Shown here one piece after another: positions 17,359 to 31,744 of a stretch of 64,000 bases of DNA (positions within the stretch are counted from its first letter, which is position 1; every line of letters starts with the position of its first letter). The stretch lies in the NCBI GenBank assembly GCA_016802295.1, contig JAESIW010000138.1, positions 3,624,152-3,688,151 on the forward strand, in the 5' to 3' direction. The position numbers and the translations under genes are program-made. The notes under the pieces were generated by a model that was given only the letters and a program-made list of their open reading frames with translations, was not told the origin of the DNA and did not search any database. The stretch comes from Brachionus rotundiformis (Eukaryota; Rotifera; Eurotatoria; Ploima; Brachionidae).

Positions 17359-18765
17359 TTAAGATGAATAAGAATAATGTAAGTTATTAGCTAAATAGGG
17401 AGCATAGACTTGATTGGAACTTGCAAATCCATATTGAGGGTTCGATTGATCATAAATTTGACCTGTATAATAACCATTATTTACATCTTTTTGAATTGAC
17501 TGATCCGAATAAGATGGTTGATATGATTGAATATAGTTAGGATTCCAATTCTGAGCTTTGGCGGTTTGGTTGCCAAGTGGATATGTTGAATTATAGTTGG
17601 TTTGAGACTGATATAGATTGTGAACTTTGGGAATGCTTTGATAAGTGTAGTTTTGTTTCACATAATCTTGGATCGACATAGATTGCTCTAAGACTTGGAA
17701 CTTGGTCGGCTTGGCATATGCATACGAATCATCCTCATTTGAGCTGACACCAGATGAACTAGATGATGAAGAAGTCAAAACAAATGATGAAGGATTTGAC
17801 GAATATTCATTTTTTTCGGCACCAATTACTGAATCTTTTCTTACTATATTACTAATATCAATTATTTTGTTCTGATTAACTTCGCTTGATTGGCTATTAA
17901 CCATTGGAATTGTAAGCGAATTGTTAACCACTTCTGGTTCAGTATTATTTAGTTTGGTTCTTTTAGTGCTTAGTCTACTTGGTGCATTTTGATGGCATTT
18001 CAATTGATAAAGAACATTGTCAATAACTTCACTTTCAACAACTTGCTTTTTTTGGTCTGGAGACGATGGCAAAAAGTCATCTGTATCAAAGTCTTCTCCA
18101 GACTTTCGTCTTTTCAAGCTTTGTGACTTCGATACCACTGATGAAGGAATTTTACCCTGTGACACTAATGTATCCTTGCGACGTCTGTTTTGAAACCATA
18201 TTTTTACTTGATCTCTAGTAATTCCAATCAACTTGGCAATTAGTGTTTTCTGTACACTATTTGGATATTTCATGTTAGAATAGATGGCATTTAAGAGTTC
18301 CAATTGGTAAACTGTATAACTCAATTTGCTAGTATTGTTGGCCATTTTTTGAGTGGTGAAAAAAGCTGGATAATTATTAGTCATTGCTGCCTTTTCATTT
18401 TTCTCTAGTTGTTCATCATTTTCCTTATTTGATTCAAGATTGCTTTCTGTTTCGCTCGAGCTAGATGTTTCGGATTTTTCCAAAGTAGAGTTGTAATTTA
18501 TTTTTTCATTTACTTTATTTTGAATTTTGAGCAACTCTTCGTTGGTCTGAGATACTGTTTCAGATGAAATTGGTTGAGTCGGTTGGTTGGAAAACACATA
18601 ATAGTTGGGATTTTGGACATAATTTGAGTAGCTATACATTTGGTAATAATTGTAATAATTATCAGAGTTTTGATAATTATATGGATAGAAATTATTCCAT
18701 TCAGAATATGCAAGGGAGTTTTGGTTTGGACCAATGACCGGAGAAGTGGTATTTGCTGGGTACAT
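17359..18765 (-). CDS. Divergent homeodomain transcription factor
   Basis: A single exon of 468 codons starting at ATG 18765. The homeodomain spans about residues 143-202. Helix 3 reads RDQVKIWFQNRRRKD, with W48, F49, Q50, N51 and R53 all present; Tyr8, Gln12, Leu16, Tyr20 and Tyr25 fit the fold. Arg at position 42, where Glu is usual, and helix 2 reading SVQKTLIAKLIGI are atypical, so I cannot place it in a named ANTP or PRD family. Gln50 predicts a TAAT-type site. The N-terminal 70 residues are very rich in Tyr, Asn and Ser, with Ser/Glu tracts before the domain (about residues 97-125). A polyserine run and a Tyr/Gln/Asn-rich tail follow it. These are likely disordered activation regions. 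The homeodomain itself is not split by an intron. Confidence 0.9.
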   Translation of the reverse strand: MYPANTTSPVIGPNQNSLAYSEWNNFYPYNYQNSDNYYNYYQMYSYSNYVQNPNYYVFSNQPTQPISSETVSQTNEELLKIQNKVNEKINYNSTLEKSETSSSSETESNLESNKENDEQLEKNEKAAMTNNYPAFFTTQKMANNTSKLSYTVYQLELLNAIYSNMKYPNSVQKTLIAKLIGITRDQVKIWFQNRRRKDTLVSQGKIPSSVVSKSQSLKRRKSGEDFDTDDFLPSSPDQKKQVVESEVIDNVLYQLKCHQNAPSRLSTKRTKLNNTEPEVVNNSLTIPMVNSQSSEVNQNKIIDISNIVRKDSVIGAEKNEYSSNPSSFVLTSSSSSSSGVSSNEDDSYAYAKPTKFQVLEQSMSIQDYVKQNYTYQSIPKVHNLYQSQTNYNSTYPLGNQTAKAQNWNPNYIQSYQPSYSDQSIQKDVNNGYYTGQIYDQSNPQYGFASSNQVYAPYLANNLHYSYSS

Positions 18766-19938
18766 TTTTAATTGTATTTATTATTTTTGATTATTTTTCA
18801 ATTTGAGTGAAAATTATTGAATAAAATTCCTATTTATATATTGAAAAGCTATTAACCAGAGTTAATTGATTACTTAATTAAAACAGGAAGAGCAATTAAG
18901 AATTATTTGGAACATTATGATGCTGAAATATTTAGCCAACAATTAATCGTATATTTTTCGCCTGCCAGTGACTTTGCTTGTTAGCTAACCTTTGGACGTC
19001 AAGCTATGTATTACCTTGATTATATTGTAAATAAGGAAAAACAATATTGGATAATTAAAAGTATCATACAGGTAGCAGTAATATTGGTTAACGAGATTAG
19101 ATAATCCATTTAGTACTTACCTTTTCAAGGCTAAGCTCGAATATAGGATATATATGAAATTGAACTTAATATGAGTTAATTGATTAATTGATTGATTATT
19201 TTGATATCCTTTTTGATCACTTCATTTAATTATACTCTTCTAAAAAAATAGTAAAAATACATAATATTATCTTTTGGCTTTTTGCAAAATAATTATTTTC
19301 GCATCACGATTTTCATTTTTAAAATTTATTGTTTAAAAAGTAAAGCCGCTAAATTAAAATATTATTTAATCATTTTTGTCTAAGAGATAAAAAAATAAAT
19401 CAAAATACTACGTTTTTTTCTAATTATCAATTTTGATAATGATTTATTTAGAAAAAAAACTATTTTAAGCGAATATTTTTAGACATTAGAGACTTTAAAT
19501 TGATTTTATTCAAGGATTTAAATTTGAATCTTGTGATAAATGATAAATCCTTTATCATATGAAAAGTAAAAATTAAGTAGTAATTTCAAATTTTTAATCG
19601 AATAAATTAGCAGTGTTTTATATTGGATTATCAATAACCTGGAGATTGTTTAATTTTTCAAGATAAATCAATAAAAAAAATTTAATCACTTATATTTTCT
19701 TGATAATTATTTAAAATTTTTTAAAATCAAATCACACTTTTAAAATACTTTTTCAAAAAGATAATAGAACTAAAAATATTTTGATTTCTTTTTTGTTTCA
19801 TAAATAAATTTAATTAATCTAAATTTAAATGGTTGATATTTTTTCAACAAAGAATGATGTGATTAAATGAATTTTTTTTTACTATTTTTGTATTTATCTT
19901 TTAAATTACAATTGTATTCAGACTGAATCGATTGAATC
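18766..19938. other. Spacer holding duplicated block A
   Basis: The region upstream of the homeobox gene and downstream of HDHD2 (both -). Its right half (19057-19577) is repeat block A, described separately. The left 290 bp, next to the homeobox start, is slightly less AT-rich and should contain its promoter. No open frame was seen. Confidence 0.55.
19057..19577. repeat. Duplicated block A, copy 1
   Basis: About 520 bp repeated almost without change at 27704-28220 in the same orientation, about 8.65 kb away. By eye there are only a handful of substitutions and one-base indels. The shared sequence starts at a run of As before GTATCATACAGG and fades after AAATCCTT..CATATGAAA. On the minus strand it contains a perfect splice-donor consensus AAAAG|GTAAGTAC inside a hairpin (19116-19135). 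Confidence 0.92.
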
Positions 19939-20877
19939 TTAAGATTTAAAATCTAATGATATCAAATATTCGACAGCATCTGCAAAATTTTTAGCTATTA
20001 ATAATGCATTTTTGGTTAATATTTTTTCGGAATCTTTTCTATATTTTCCTGTTTTTACCAGAATTCCATGAAATCCGGCTCTCTGAGCGCCTTCAATATC
20101 ATTATTGACATCCTTAAAAAATAAAAAAACAACTTCAAAAAAAACCAAACTTTTTAATATCACTTACATCACCAATCATGACACACTCTTCAGGGTCTAC
20201 ATTGAACTCTAAAATTGAAGTCAAGAAAAAATCTTTTGATGGTTTGCCAACAATTTGGGCTTCAATGCCACTACTAAATTCAAGTGCCGAGAGAAAAGCT
20301 CCAGGTCCAAGGGCTAAGCCATCTTTTCTTTTAAAAAATTTTGCTTTATGTATACCAACTAGCTTTGCGCCATCTAGTAACAATCTTAAATTCGAAAACT
20401 GGAATTTAAAATGTAAATTCAAATTCTAAACTAGTCAATACTTAAAAGCTTTATTAAGATTTTCATAATCAAACATTTCAGGAGCTAAACCAACAACTAC
20501 TGAATTCGGGTTATCAGTATTTATGCCTATAATCTGATCCTTCATTTTGTAAATTAATTTTTACCAAAATTACCTTCGAAATCTTCAAGGGCATTTGGAT
20601 CTAGAAACAAAAAAGGTCTTAATTGCTGGCTTTCAATCAATTTGCGAGCAGAAGTTAATGAAGTAAAAATTTCATCTTCTTCAATTTTAAAGTTCAATTT
20701 TTTTAATAAACAGTGGAGTCTTTTTTTTGATTCTTTGGTTGTATTTGTCACAAATTTTATTTTGAATTTACCACAATTTCTAAGCTTTTCCAGTGCTTCT
20801 ACTGAACCCGGAATTTCCTCATCTTCAATATGAATAGTACCACTCAAATCAATTAAAACTACTTTAATAGGCTTCAT
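19939..20877 (-). CDS. HDHD2: HAD-like hydrolase domain-containing protein 2
   Basis: A cytosolic HAD-superfamily hydrolase of the NagD/PGP type, substrate not well established. Four exons (20574-20877, 20442-20526, 20168-20384, 19939-20112) give exactly 259 residues, the human length. Motif I is VLIDLSGTIHIED, where the second Asp of the usual DxD is replaced by Ser, as in HDHD2. Motif II lies in FVTNTTKESKKRL. The cap is entered at VVVGLAPEMFDYENLNKAFK, and HKAKFFKRKDGLALGPGAF is diagnostic. The Lys of motif III is in IVGKPSKDFF and motif IV is MIGDDVNNDIEGAQ. Introns are about 47-57 nt. The first donor had to be placed inside GAAGGTAA to keep the family reading (EDFEG-INTDNPN). It is divergent from the tetraspanin at 21192, with 314 bp between starts. 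Confidence 0.95.
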
Positions 20878-21191
20878 TGATCATAAAAATCATCAAAAGT
20901 GCTTAGATTAATTTTTTAGACTTTAAAAATGTTTGTATTTTTTTGCAAAAAAGTTGATATTAGTAAAGATTATTTTTGTTTATGATATTTTGAAATTATT
21001 ATTTTTCTCCCTCTCATTATCACAACCACAATATGAAGAAGAAAAATTATTGCAAGTATGAACATAAATTTTTAATAAAAAAAATCCATATATTCATAAA
21101 ATTATTTTTTATGTTATCAATTTGCTCTTTTTGTATTACATTACTGTATATATAAAGAAAAATAGTCTAAATTTTAATTTATTAACGAAAA

Positions 21192-22041
21192 ATGGTATTT
21201 TTGGGCTTCTATTGTGCCAGACGAATTTTGCTGGCATTAAATGCTTTGCTAATAGTAAGTTTTTTATAAACACTATATTTAAAACAATTAAAATTTATTT
21301 ACTAAAAGCTGTTCTCAATAGTTTTGATATCGACCGGTATCTATGCCAAAACAAACAGCATTGAATCTAATGGAATATTAAGTGGAATAATATTTTGTGG
21401 ATTTTTTTTATTATTTATCTCTACAGTGGGTCTTATTGGAACTACTAAACACCACCAAGTTTTACTTTTTTTTGTAAGTATTGGAAGAATAATTTTTCGA
21501 AAATAGTTTAAAAAAATAAATTGAAATAAAACTAAGTTTACTTAAATAAATTAGTAAATTAGATTAATTTAAAAAAATTCAAATAAATGTTTTATTTAAG
21601 TACATGCTCCTTCTTTCAATTTGTTTTTTGGTACAATTCGTCATTGCTTGTGTTTGTCTTGGACTCATTTCAGTCAACTCCAAGTATGATCCATTGAGTC
21701 ATAGTTGGAAAAATATGAATAATATACAAAAAAATGAAATTCAATCAAAATACGCATGTTGTCAATTTGACCAAGAAAGTTTTGAAAAAAATAAGAACAC
21801 ATCAGAATGTCCAATTAAAGCAAATGGTCCATGTTATGAATATTTAAGAGAATCCGTCAAAAGTGGTTTAAGAACTACTGGGATTGTTGCCCTAATTTTT
21901 AGCTTTTCTAATGTAATTTAATTGCAAAATTATTAAAAATCACAATAATTAATTTATCATTTTTAGTTAATAGGAGTCTGGTTAGCTATTAGATATAGAA
22001 ATCAAAGAGATCCAAAATGTAATCCAAATGAATTTTTGTAA
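21192..22041 (+). CDS. TSPAN13/31-like tetraspanin
   Basis: A four-TM membrane protein of the TSPAN13/TSPAN31 branch. Exons 21192-21258, 21322-21473, 21601-21912 and 21967-22041 splice in phase to 201 residues (human paralogues about 204-210). The start MVFLGFYCARRILLALNALL matches the branch. TM2 ends with VGLIGTTKHHQVLLFFYM, very close to the human NHHQVLLFFYM. The large loop is short for a tetraspanin and has ACCQ where CCG is usual, with later cysteines in SECP and GPCYE. The C-terminus GVWLAIRYRNQRDPKCNPNEFL closely matches TSPAN31. The donor of exon 1 was placed at AA|GTTTT to keep the frame; the more consensus-like GTAAG three bases earlier would break it. Confidence 0.9.
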
Positions 22042-22548
22042 AATTAAAGCCATATTTTATTGAATTGGGATCTTCGATCTTTCGTTTTCTCCACTGAATG
22101 TCTTAGAATTAATTTTTTATACAAAGAGTTGTTTTACATGAAATTAATTTTATTTATGTAAAAAAATTTTATCAGAAATAAATATTTTGATTTAACCAGT
22201 CGATAAAATCTTTAAATCAAAAAAATACAAGAGAAGAAAATATCTTTTTGAATGATATATCAGAAAAAAAATAAACTTCAAATTTAAATACTGAATTATT
22301 GCTAAATCAGCTTATTTAAAAAATAATTAAAAAAATACTCTTATGAAAAAAATAAGGAAATTCTGAATAATCTAGACTAACTTTTAAGAATCAAATTTCA
22401 ACAATCAAAATAAATTGATGGTTTTTAAACTAAAACATGTTGTCAGAAATTTATTAATCTAATAAAAGTTAAAATATGATTAAATCCGAAAAGAATTAAG
22501 GTATATTATAATTCAAACCCTATTTTCAAAAATAAAAAATTGTTTCAA

Positions 22549-23925
<1,377 letters not shown>

Positions 23926-25818
23926 CTTTATGTAGCATATTAGGATTTATTCAAAAATCGATGATTATTTCTAAAATTATATCACATTTTTAGTAGTTCA
24001 ATATTAATTTTATTAGAATTTAAAAAATTTATTTTAAAAATTAAGGACAAATTTTGAAGATTTTTTTTATTTTTTGTTTGGTTTGGTATAATCATACTGC
24101 TTGAAAGTTTCATACAGTATGATTATTCAATTTTAGAACAAATATAAGGAGTATTAATAATTAAAAAAAAATTGAGACTAAGATAAACTTTAAGTTGCAT
24201 GAGGATTTGCACTAAATATATTTTAAATTAATTTAAATTTCAAGTTACAAAAGTTTTAAATTTTAATTAATATCGTGCAAAGGATTTTTTGTACTTTGAT
24301 GAATCAAAATTACAACCATATCTTGTAATGAAAAGATTTTGTACCAATTTTAGGTTCAAAAAATTTTATTTAATTTATCTTAAATTTTTTAAATTTTAAT
24401 TAAACTAAGTAAATATATCACATTTAGTAAAATATAAATTATCAATTCTTTGGTGAAAAGTTTTAATTAAAAATATTCTTTAAATCAAAATTCTTAAATC
24501 AAAAATTTTACAAATACAGAAATTTTCAATTTCAATTTTGGAGTTTTTCAAAAATTATTGACATTTTTGTATACTTATTTTTAATTTTTATTACCCTTTG
24601 TCTTTAAAAGATAAATCTATTTAAAAGAATTCTTTAAAATACAATTTTTTTAAAAAATAATTACTATCTATTTTAAATTAAAGTTCAAGTCCCATGGACA
24701 AATTGAAATATTTTTTTTGTTTATTTAAAATTTAGTTCGGCATAACTTTTGCCGATCGGAATGGAAACTTAGACCTTTTTTCAGACACATGAAAAATATT
24801 ATTGAAAAAAGAATATAAAATAATGCATGAATTGAAGTTTAATTTAAATATAAAAAAAATAGAAAAATTTGAGACGATTAATCTATTGTACAATTAATAA
24901 AATATTCAGCTTACTGTATTCATAAAAGCGATTCGATTAAGATTATTCAACATACAAAATTGGATTTAGTATAAATTGTACTCCATCGAGTCAGTTAGTC
25001 CTTGATTGTGACATTCAAAACATCTTTCAATCACGTATTCAGTGCAATTTAAATGAACCAAAAGTTAAATCTCCTATTTTTAATGATAGAAGTTGAATAT
25101 TTGATATTTGAAAGAGAAAAAACTAATAATCTTCATAATTTTAATTCTTTTTTTAGATATTCAAATACATTTTAATGCAATTTGTTGTTATTATTGGAAA
25201 TTTGTTTAACAAAAACTAATTTATATTTGAAATAAATTTTTCTAATTGACTCTTTTAGTACTTAATTCAAAGGTTTTATTTTAGCAAATTTACGAAATCC
25301 AAAAATAAACGATTTATTAAAATATTAATTATCAAATAAGATAAATAAAACTTTTTAGTTATGGAATCAAAGAAACATTAAATATAAACTCTGAATCAAA
25401 AAATTTTCCTGGAATAAAGGTTAACTTTTGACTATTTGAGATTGTTAGTATGTTTACAAACACAGGTTTTGAAATACTAAATACAGATACACGTTGAAAT
25501 TTTCAATTTTTTTCCAAGGCCAACCAAATAAATTCGCGTATAATATTTTTAAAAAACAAAAATAATATTTTCTAGAACAAAAATACTGATGTTAGTGTCA
25601 ATTATTTTTTGTTAGTACAATTAAATTAAATAATGTCAAATATGATTAAGATAGAAACTGTTTTATCTCTTTGACACCAAAATTGATTTAATTGAAACAA
25701 ATATATATCCAAAAAAACTTTTTTTCAATAATTAATTAAAGACCTTCTAAAGCTGATTATTTATTGGTGTTATACAAAAAGGAAATTTTTGAGCTAGACA
25801 ATATTCACTATTCTCAAA
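23926..25818. other. AT-rich stretch, no gene seen
   Basis: About 1.9 kb between duplicated block B and the transposon relic. It consists mostly of A/T runs. I find no open frame of note, tRNA or recognisable repeat. Confidence 0.55.
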
Positions 25819-27092
25819 ATGTCTTTTATCGAAATCCCAAACAACTTAAGCCAAGATGAGTCCATTAAACCAGAACAAGTTAAAAAAACCAGAGGAAAGG
25901 GAAAAGTTTACCTCTCTTTCTGTAGTTTTCGTAACTTAGAATCAGCTCAAGGAAATCTAGCTATGACTTTTGCCGATAACGATTGGACCTGTAAGCGGGC
26001 CACAGAGAATTTGCCTGGCGATGTCATTTGGTATCAATGTACAAAATGTACAATTCGTTTAAAGCTTTATAGCTTAAATGACTCTATCCTTATTGAAATG
26101 ACAGACGAGGTTCATGATCATTCAAAATGGGAAAAGCAAAAGACGAATTATGTCATCAGAGAGCCAGCGAGAAGTAAAATCATTGAATACGAAAAAATGA
26201 GTAAGTAAATTTTTTAAATTTCTAAGTTTAAACATTCATTAATTTTTATTTTTTCAGATCTGAAACCATCAGCAATTCTAGACATGCTAGAAAAACAAAA
26301 AATCGAATGTCCGAGCAAAAAACAACTGAACAATTTTCTAGCAAACTATCGTCGTAATGAACATGGTAACAAATGTATCACAATGAATGAGTTAGTTGAG
26401 TATGTTACACCAAGATCCCGTATTTCAGAAGATTTAGATCGACCATTCATTGCAGCCTATGAATACGACGCATCAAGTATTGAAAAAAGATGGTTTAAGC
26501 TCTTCATTACGACTAAACGCCTTGTTAAATTAGTACCGAAGACAAAACATGTTATGGCTGACGCAACTTATAAACTAGTATACGAAGACAATCGGAACAA
26601 CAGACCATAATAAGAACTTTCACAAACGAGCGAACAGAAGATTTTGAGTTTTTGTTCAAATCCATAAAAAAAGTAGTCGAAGAGATTGAGATGATCAGCT
26701 ATGAACCAGATACACTAATAGCTGACAATGCATTAGAAATCACAAACGGTTTTTTTAGCGTGTTTAACCTAAAAAAGGTAAATTTTCTTACATTTCGATT
26801 AAAATATGTTAATTTTTAATCTTTTTTAGAGAATCAACTGTTGGGCTCATGCTTGCATGCCTTATCTCGTCAGCCAAATGAAACTCAAAATGTGAATGTT
26901 TTGTGTATCAGCGTATCTGAAGAATCAGATTCGGGCGATCCGCCTGTACAAGAGCCAATATCAAAAAAAAATCGTCTTGAAGAGACCCTAGCCGTTACTC
27001 CACAACCCGAAGTTAAAAAAAAACGCGGTAGACCAGTTAGATCAAACAAACAAAAAAAAAGTAAATTGAATATTATTTTTGCCTATATTTAA
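25819..27092 (+). pseudogene. Decayed FLYWCH/MULE-type transposase gene
   Basis: MULE-like elements commonly encode a FLYWCH-type zinc-binding N-terminus followed by a DDE transposase. The first exon (25819-26206) has a FLYWCH-like module: WTCKRATENLPGDVIWYQC, then CTKCTIRLK, ending in DEVHDHSKWEK. After a short intron, 26257-26608 holds the pre-transposase region and TKHVMADATYKLVYE, which contains the first catalytic Asp. The frame then breaks: TIGTTDHNKNFH continues in the next frame and IADNALEITNGFFSVF in a third. CWAHAC near 26840 is the expected second-half motif, also out of frame. The tail (26841-27092) encodes an AT-hook-like KKKRGRPVRSNKQKK. At least two frameshifts and the loss of the rest of the catalytic domain mark it as dead. 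Terminal inverted repeats were not identified. Confidence 0.82.
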
Positions 27093-27703
27093 TTATTTTT
27101 GTTCTAATTTGATACAAATTGTATTACTAATTTTATTTATGTACCTTTTTTATTATAATAGAAATAAAAAAATACATTTGTTCCTTAGTTCAGTAATTTT
27201 GTTTTTCATTTCAATATTAATAACATAACTGATAATTACATGCCAAATAAATTGATTTCATAAATGCAAGAAAACTATCAAAATTTTAAGTCTCAATTAG
27301 CGAACATTCTACATAATAACTTATCACAGCATACTAAATCGATATATCTGTCGAGACCAGCTTCATAATTAGTTCTTAGTAAAACACATCTTCAGCCTTT
27401 TCATAAAAATATTTTTGGCTTGAAGTTCAAATAATAAAATATAATTAAAAAATATAAGTAGGACAAGTTGAATTTTGAAAAAAAAAAATTTTTTTTAAAA
27501 CTCTTTGGACTTTCTAGTGTTACAATAAGACTTTTCTTTAGTTTTATAATTGATTATTAATTTTCTTTCTATTACACACTGTGCATTAGCCCAACACATA
27601 ATCCAACTTAATTTGCAGCTTCCGATAATATGTAATTAAAGTTTATATCGTGAAATTTTCCCAAAGCATTAAACAAAATATGAAATTTTGTATTGTATTT
27701 TAA
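27093..27703. other. AT-rich spacer, no gene seen
   Basis: Follows the transposon relic and ends at the left edge of duplicated block A'. A slightly less AT-rich patch at 27290-27390 has no coding sense I can find. The transposon's 3' terminus may lie here but is not evident. Confidence 0.45.
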
Positions 27704-28220
27704 AAAGTATCATACAGGTAGCAGTAATATTGGTTAACGAGATTAGATAATCCATTTAGTACTTACCTTTTCAAGGCTAAGCTCGAATATAGGATATATA
27801 TGAAATTGAACTTAATATGAGTTAATTGATTAATTGATTGATTATTTTGATATCCTTTTTGATCACTTCATTTAATTATACTCTTCTAAAAAATAGTAAA
27901 AATACATAATATTATCTTTTGGCTTTTTGCAAAATAATTATTTTCGCATCACGATTTTCATTTTTAAAATTTATTGTTTAAAAAGTAAAGCCGCTAAATT
28001 AAAATATTATTTAATCATTTTTGTCTAAGAGATAAAAAAATAAATCAAAATACTACGTTTTTTTTTTAATTATCAATTTTGATAATGATTTATTTAGAAA
28101 AAAAACTATTTTAAGCGAATATTTTTAGACATTAGAGACTTTGAATTTATTTTATTCAAGGATTTAAATTTGAGTCTTGTGATAAATGATAAATCCTTAG
28201 TCATATGAAAGGTAAAAATT
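27704..28220. repeat. Duplicated block A', copy 2
   Basis: The second copy of the block at 19057-19577, same orientation, about 98% identical by eye. Homology stops at about 28220, roughly 10 bp before a retrotransposon tail (28231), so the insertion sits at the breakpoint. It also carries the minus-strand AAAAG|GTAAGTAC hairpin, at 27762-27781. Confidence 0.92.
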
Positions 28221-28230
28221 CATTATAAGC

Positions 28231-28358
28231 TCGATAATCATGAAAGAGCGTACCGAAATGAGAATGACATGAGGATGAGCAAGGGTGAATGCATAGGATC
28301 TACTTGAGTGGAGATCTAAAGTGATGACCCTATGCTTCACAAGGAGTGAATTAGGAAA
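28231..28358 (+). mobile_element. 5'-truncated LINE 3' end with poly(A)
   Basis: About 128 bp closely match the reverse complement of 12112-12240, the 3' end of the RT element in TBC1D23. Both contain AATCATGAAAGAGC, GCAAGGGTGAA, TGACCCTATGCT and ACAAGGAGTGAAT, followed by an A-run. This is a typical 5'-truncated non-LTR insertion. It lies exactly at the right edge of block A'. Confidence 0.85.
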
Positions 28359-29280
28359 AAAAAGTGAAAACTACAATTTTTTAATTTTTCGGTTTCAAAA
28401 ATATTTTTTTTTAAGTCTTTTTTAATCTGATAGAAAGTAGGTTTATTGATCCTTTGGATAAGATGAATTTTAATAAAAAGAGGCCTCTTACTTTTATAGT
28501 CCAATTCTTTTTTTTGTCAATTTATTTTGGATTTTTTTTTAATTTATTTTTTATGAGTATTTTTATGATTTTTTATTTTTTATTAAATTGCATTAAACAA
28601 ACTTAATAAATATTTAGAAAAATTATTTTTTTTTTAAATTTTATATTTTTCAAGTTTAATTTGAACTTTCGATAAATAAATATATTTTCTTGTGTATAAT
28701 GACCTTTTATGGTAAGGCAAATATAATATATCAACAAAAACAAATTTAATTAAGATTTGGAGTTTCTTTTAAAAAAAAGTCAAAATTAAATTTAATAATA
28801 TATTTAATGATAAGTTTTCTTCATAATTTTTGAATTAATATTTATTTACTCTTACGATTTCAAATATAAATTGATGATCATTTTAAAACTAATCTGCTTT
28901 AAGATCAGATACAATTTACTATTGATTTTGATTTCTGGTTGTTTTACTAAAAAAACATCCAATTTATTTATTTCTTTCCAAAAAGAAAAGTGATATGGAA
29001 TGAAAAGTTGCTAGAAATTTTTTTAAGATACAAATTCATGAATTAATAAAATGACTAAATTTAGACCTAAATAAAATTTTAAAAAAGTTGAATAAATTTT
29101 GAAAAATCTATTATATATTATAAAAATATTTATCTGATTTTTAAATTTTTCTCTAGTGGATATAAACCAGAAGTAATAAAATAATCATTATTTAAACTTA
29201 AAATTAAAATTCTGATCTCTTATATTAAAAAAATAAGTTCAGCAAGCTAAAAATAAAATATCCATCATCTATACCAGTTA
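28359..29280. other. AT-rich spacer between blocks A' and B'
   Basis: About 920 bp. In the first copy this position is occupied by HDHD2 and the TSPAN13/31-like gene. I see no trace of either here. Nothing coding was recognised. Confidence 0.55.
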
Positions 29281-30710
<1,430 letters not shown>

Positions 30711-31744
30711 GTAAATACAAATTTTATTATAAAAATTAAATTATTAGCTTCAAAAACTTCAAAATTTATATCCTTTTTAAATGATTCTCACGTTTTGTTT
30801 TTTATTTTATAGATTCTAAATCTTTCTAAAATCATACTATTTAATCAAAATTTTTGGACCATCCTTTTTAACAAATATTTTATGAAATTCTGGCAGCCTT
30901 ATTTGGTACTTTTTCAAGTGATACTAGTAATATTATGAAACAAATAATTTTAAAATTTCAGAGAAAAAAAAAATTAATTAATAGACTACGTGCTTGGATT
31001 TTAGCACAATTTCTTACTCAATATAATTTGAATTGAATAACTTACAACATTTGGATACTTATTTAAAATACAATAGTTAATCTTTAACTACATGAAAATA
31101 TTTATTCTTATACTTAATTTTAATAGATAGCTTAGATATTTTGAAGTTATAAAATTTGATAGCAGTCTTCTACTAATTGTGTTATTTAAAATTTTTATTT
31201 GTCTATAAAAGACTTTTTTAAACTGTTTTCATATTTATAGCAATTGAAATTATAGATTTTATAATAAAGATCAAGATTTTATATTTTTTTAAAGAGTTTT
31301 TATCTAATTAAATTTTAATCTTATGTAATTAATTATAATAGATTTTAGTTGATAAAAACGATAGGATTAAAAGTATTTTTCTTTGTAAAAACTGAGTGTT
31401 CTCAAGAAGCTTTAGTTTGGTGAAGACAAACAAAAAAATAAATAATAATGTGTCAAGGAGTAAAATCTTTGTTCTGCACAGCCAAAATACTTACCAATTG
31501 ACGTAAAAGAGGTTAATCTTCAAAAAAAAGACCTTAATTAAGAAAAACCATCAACTTTGTAACCTTTTTTCTCAGTAAAATTAACTCAACTCACCATAAT
31601 CAAGCTTTTCGAAAAAGAATTTTCAGCTTTGTTTAATGAAAGTGAAAGGAATGAATCTGAAAATGGAGTAAACCAAATAAGACTTAATGAAACTGTTGTT
31701 TTTTTATTACATTTTTTATTTTATATGTAAAACACTGATCATAT
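30711..31744. other. AT-rich stretch, no gene seen
   Basis: About 1 kb beyond block B'. I see no open frame or structured element. A less AT-rich patch at 31440-31520 is unexplained. Confidence 0.45.

Noticed and set aside
19111..19140. U1 snRNA gene (plus strand reads GTACTTACCT, like the U1 5' end)
   Set aside because: Only the first ten bases resemble U1; nothing downstream matches U1 stem-loops. The minus-strand reading as donor plus hairpin is more coherent.
19939..20877. LHPP (phospholysine phosphohistidine phosphatase) as identity
   Set aside because: The central block GLAPEMFDYENLNKAF, the KRKDGLALGPG segment and the exact 259-residue length fit HDHD2, not LHPP.
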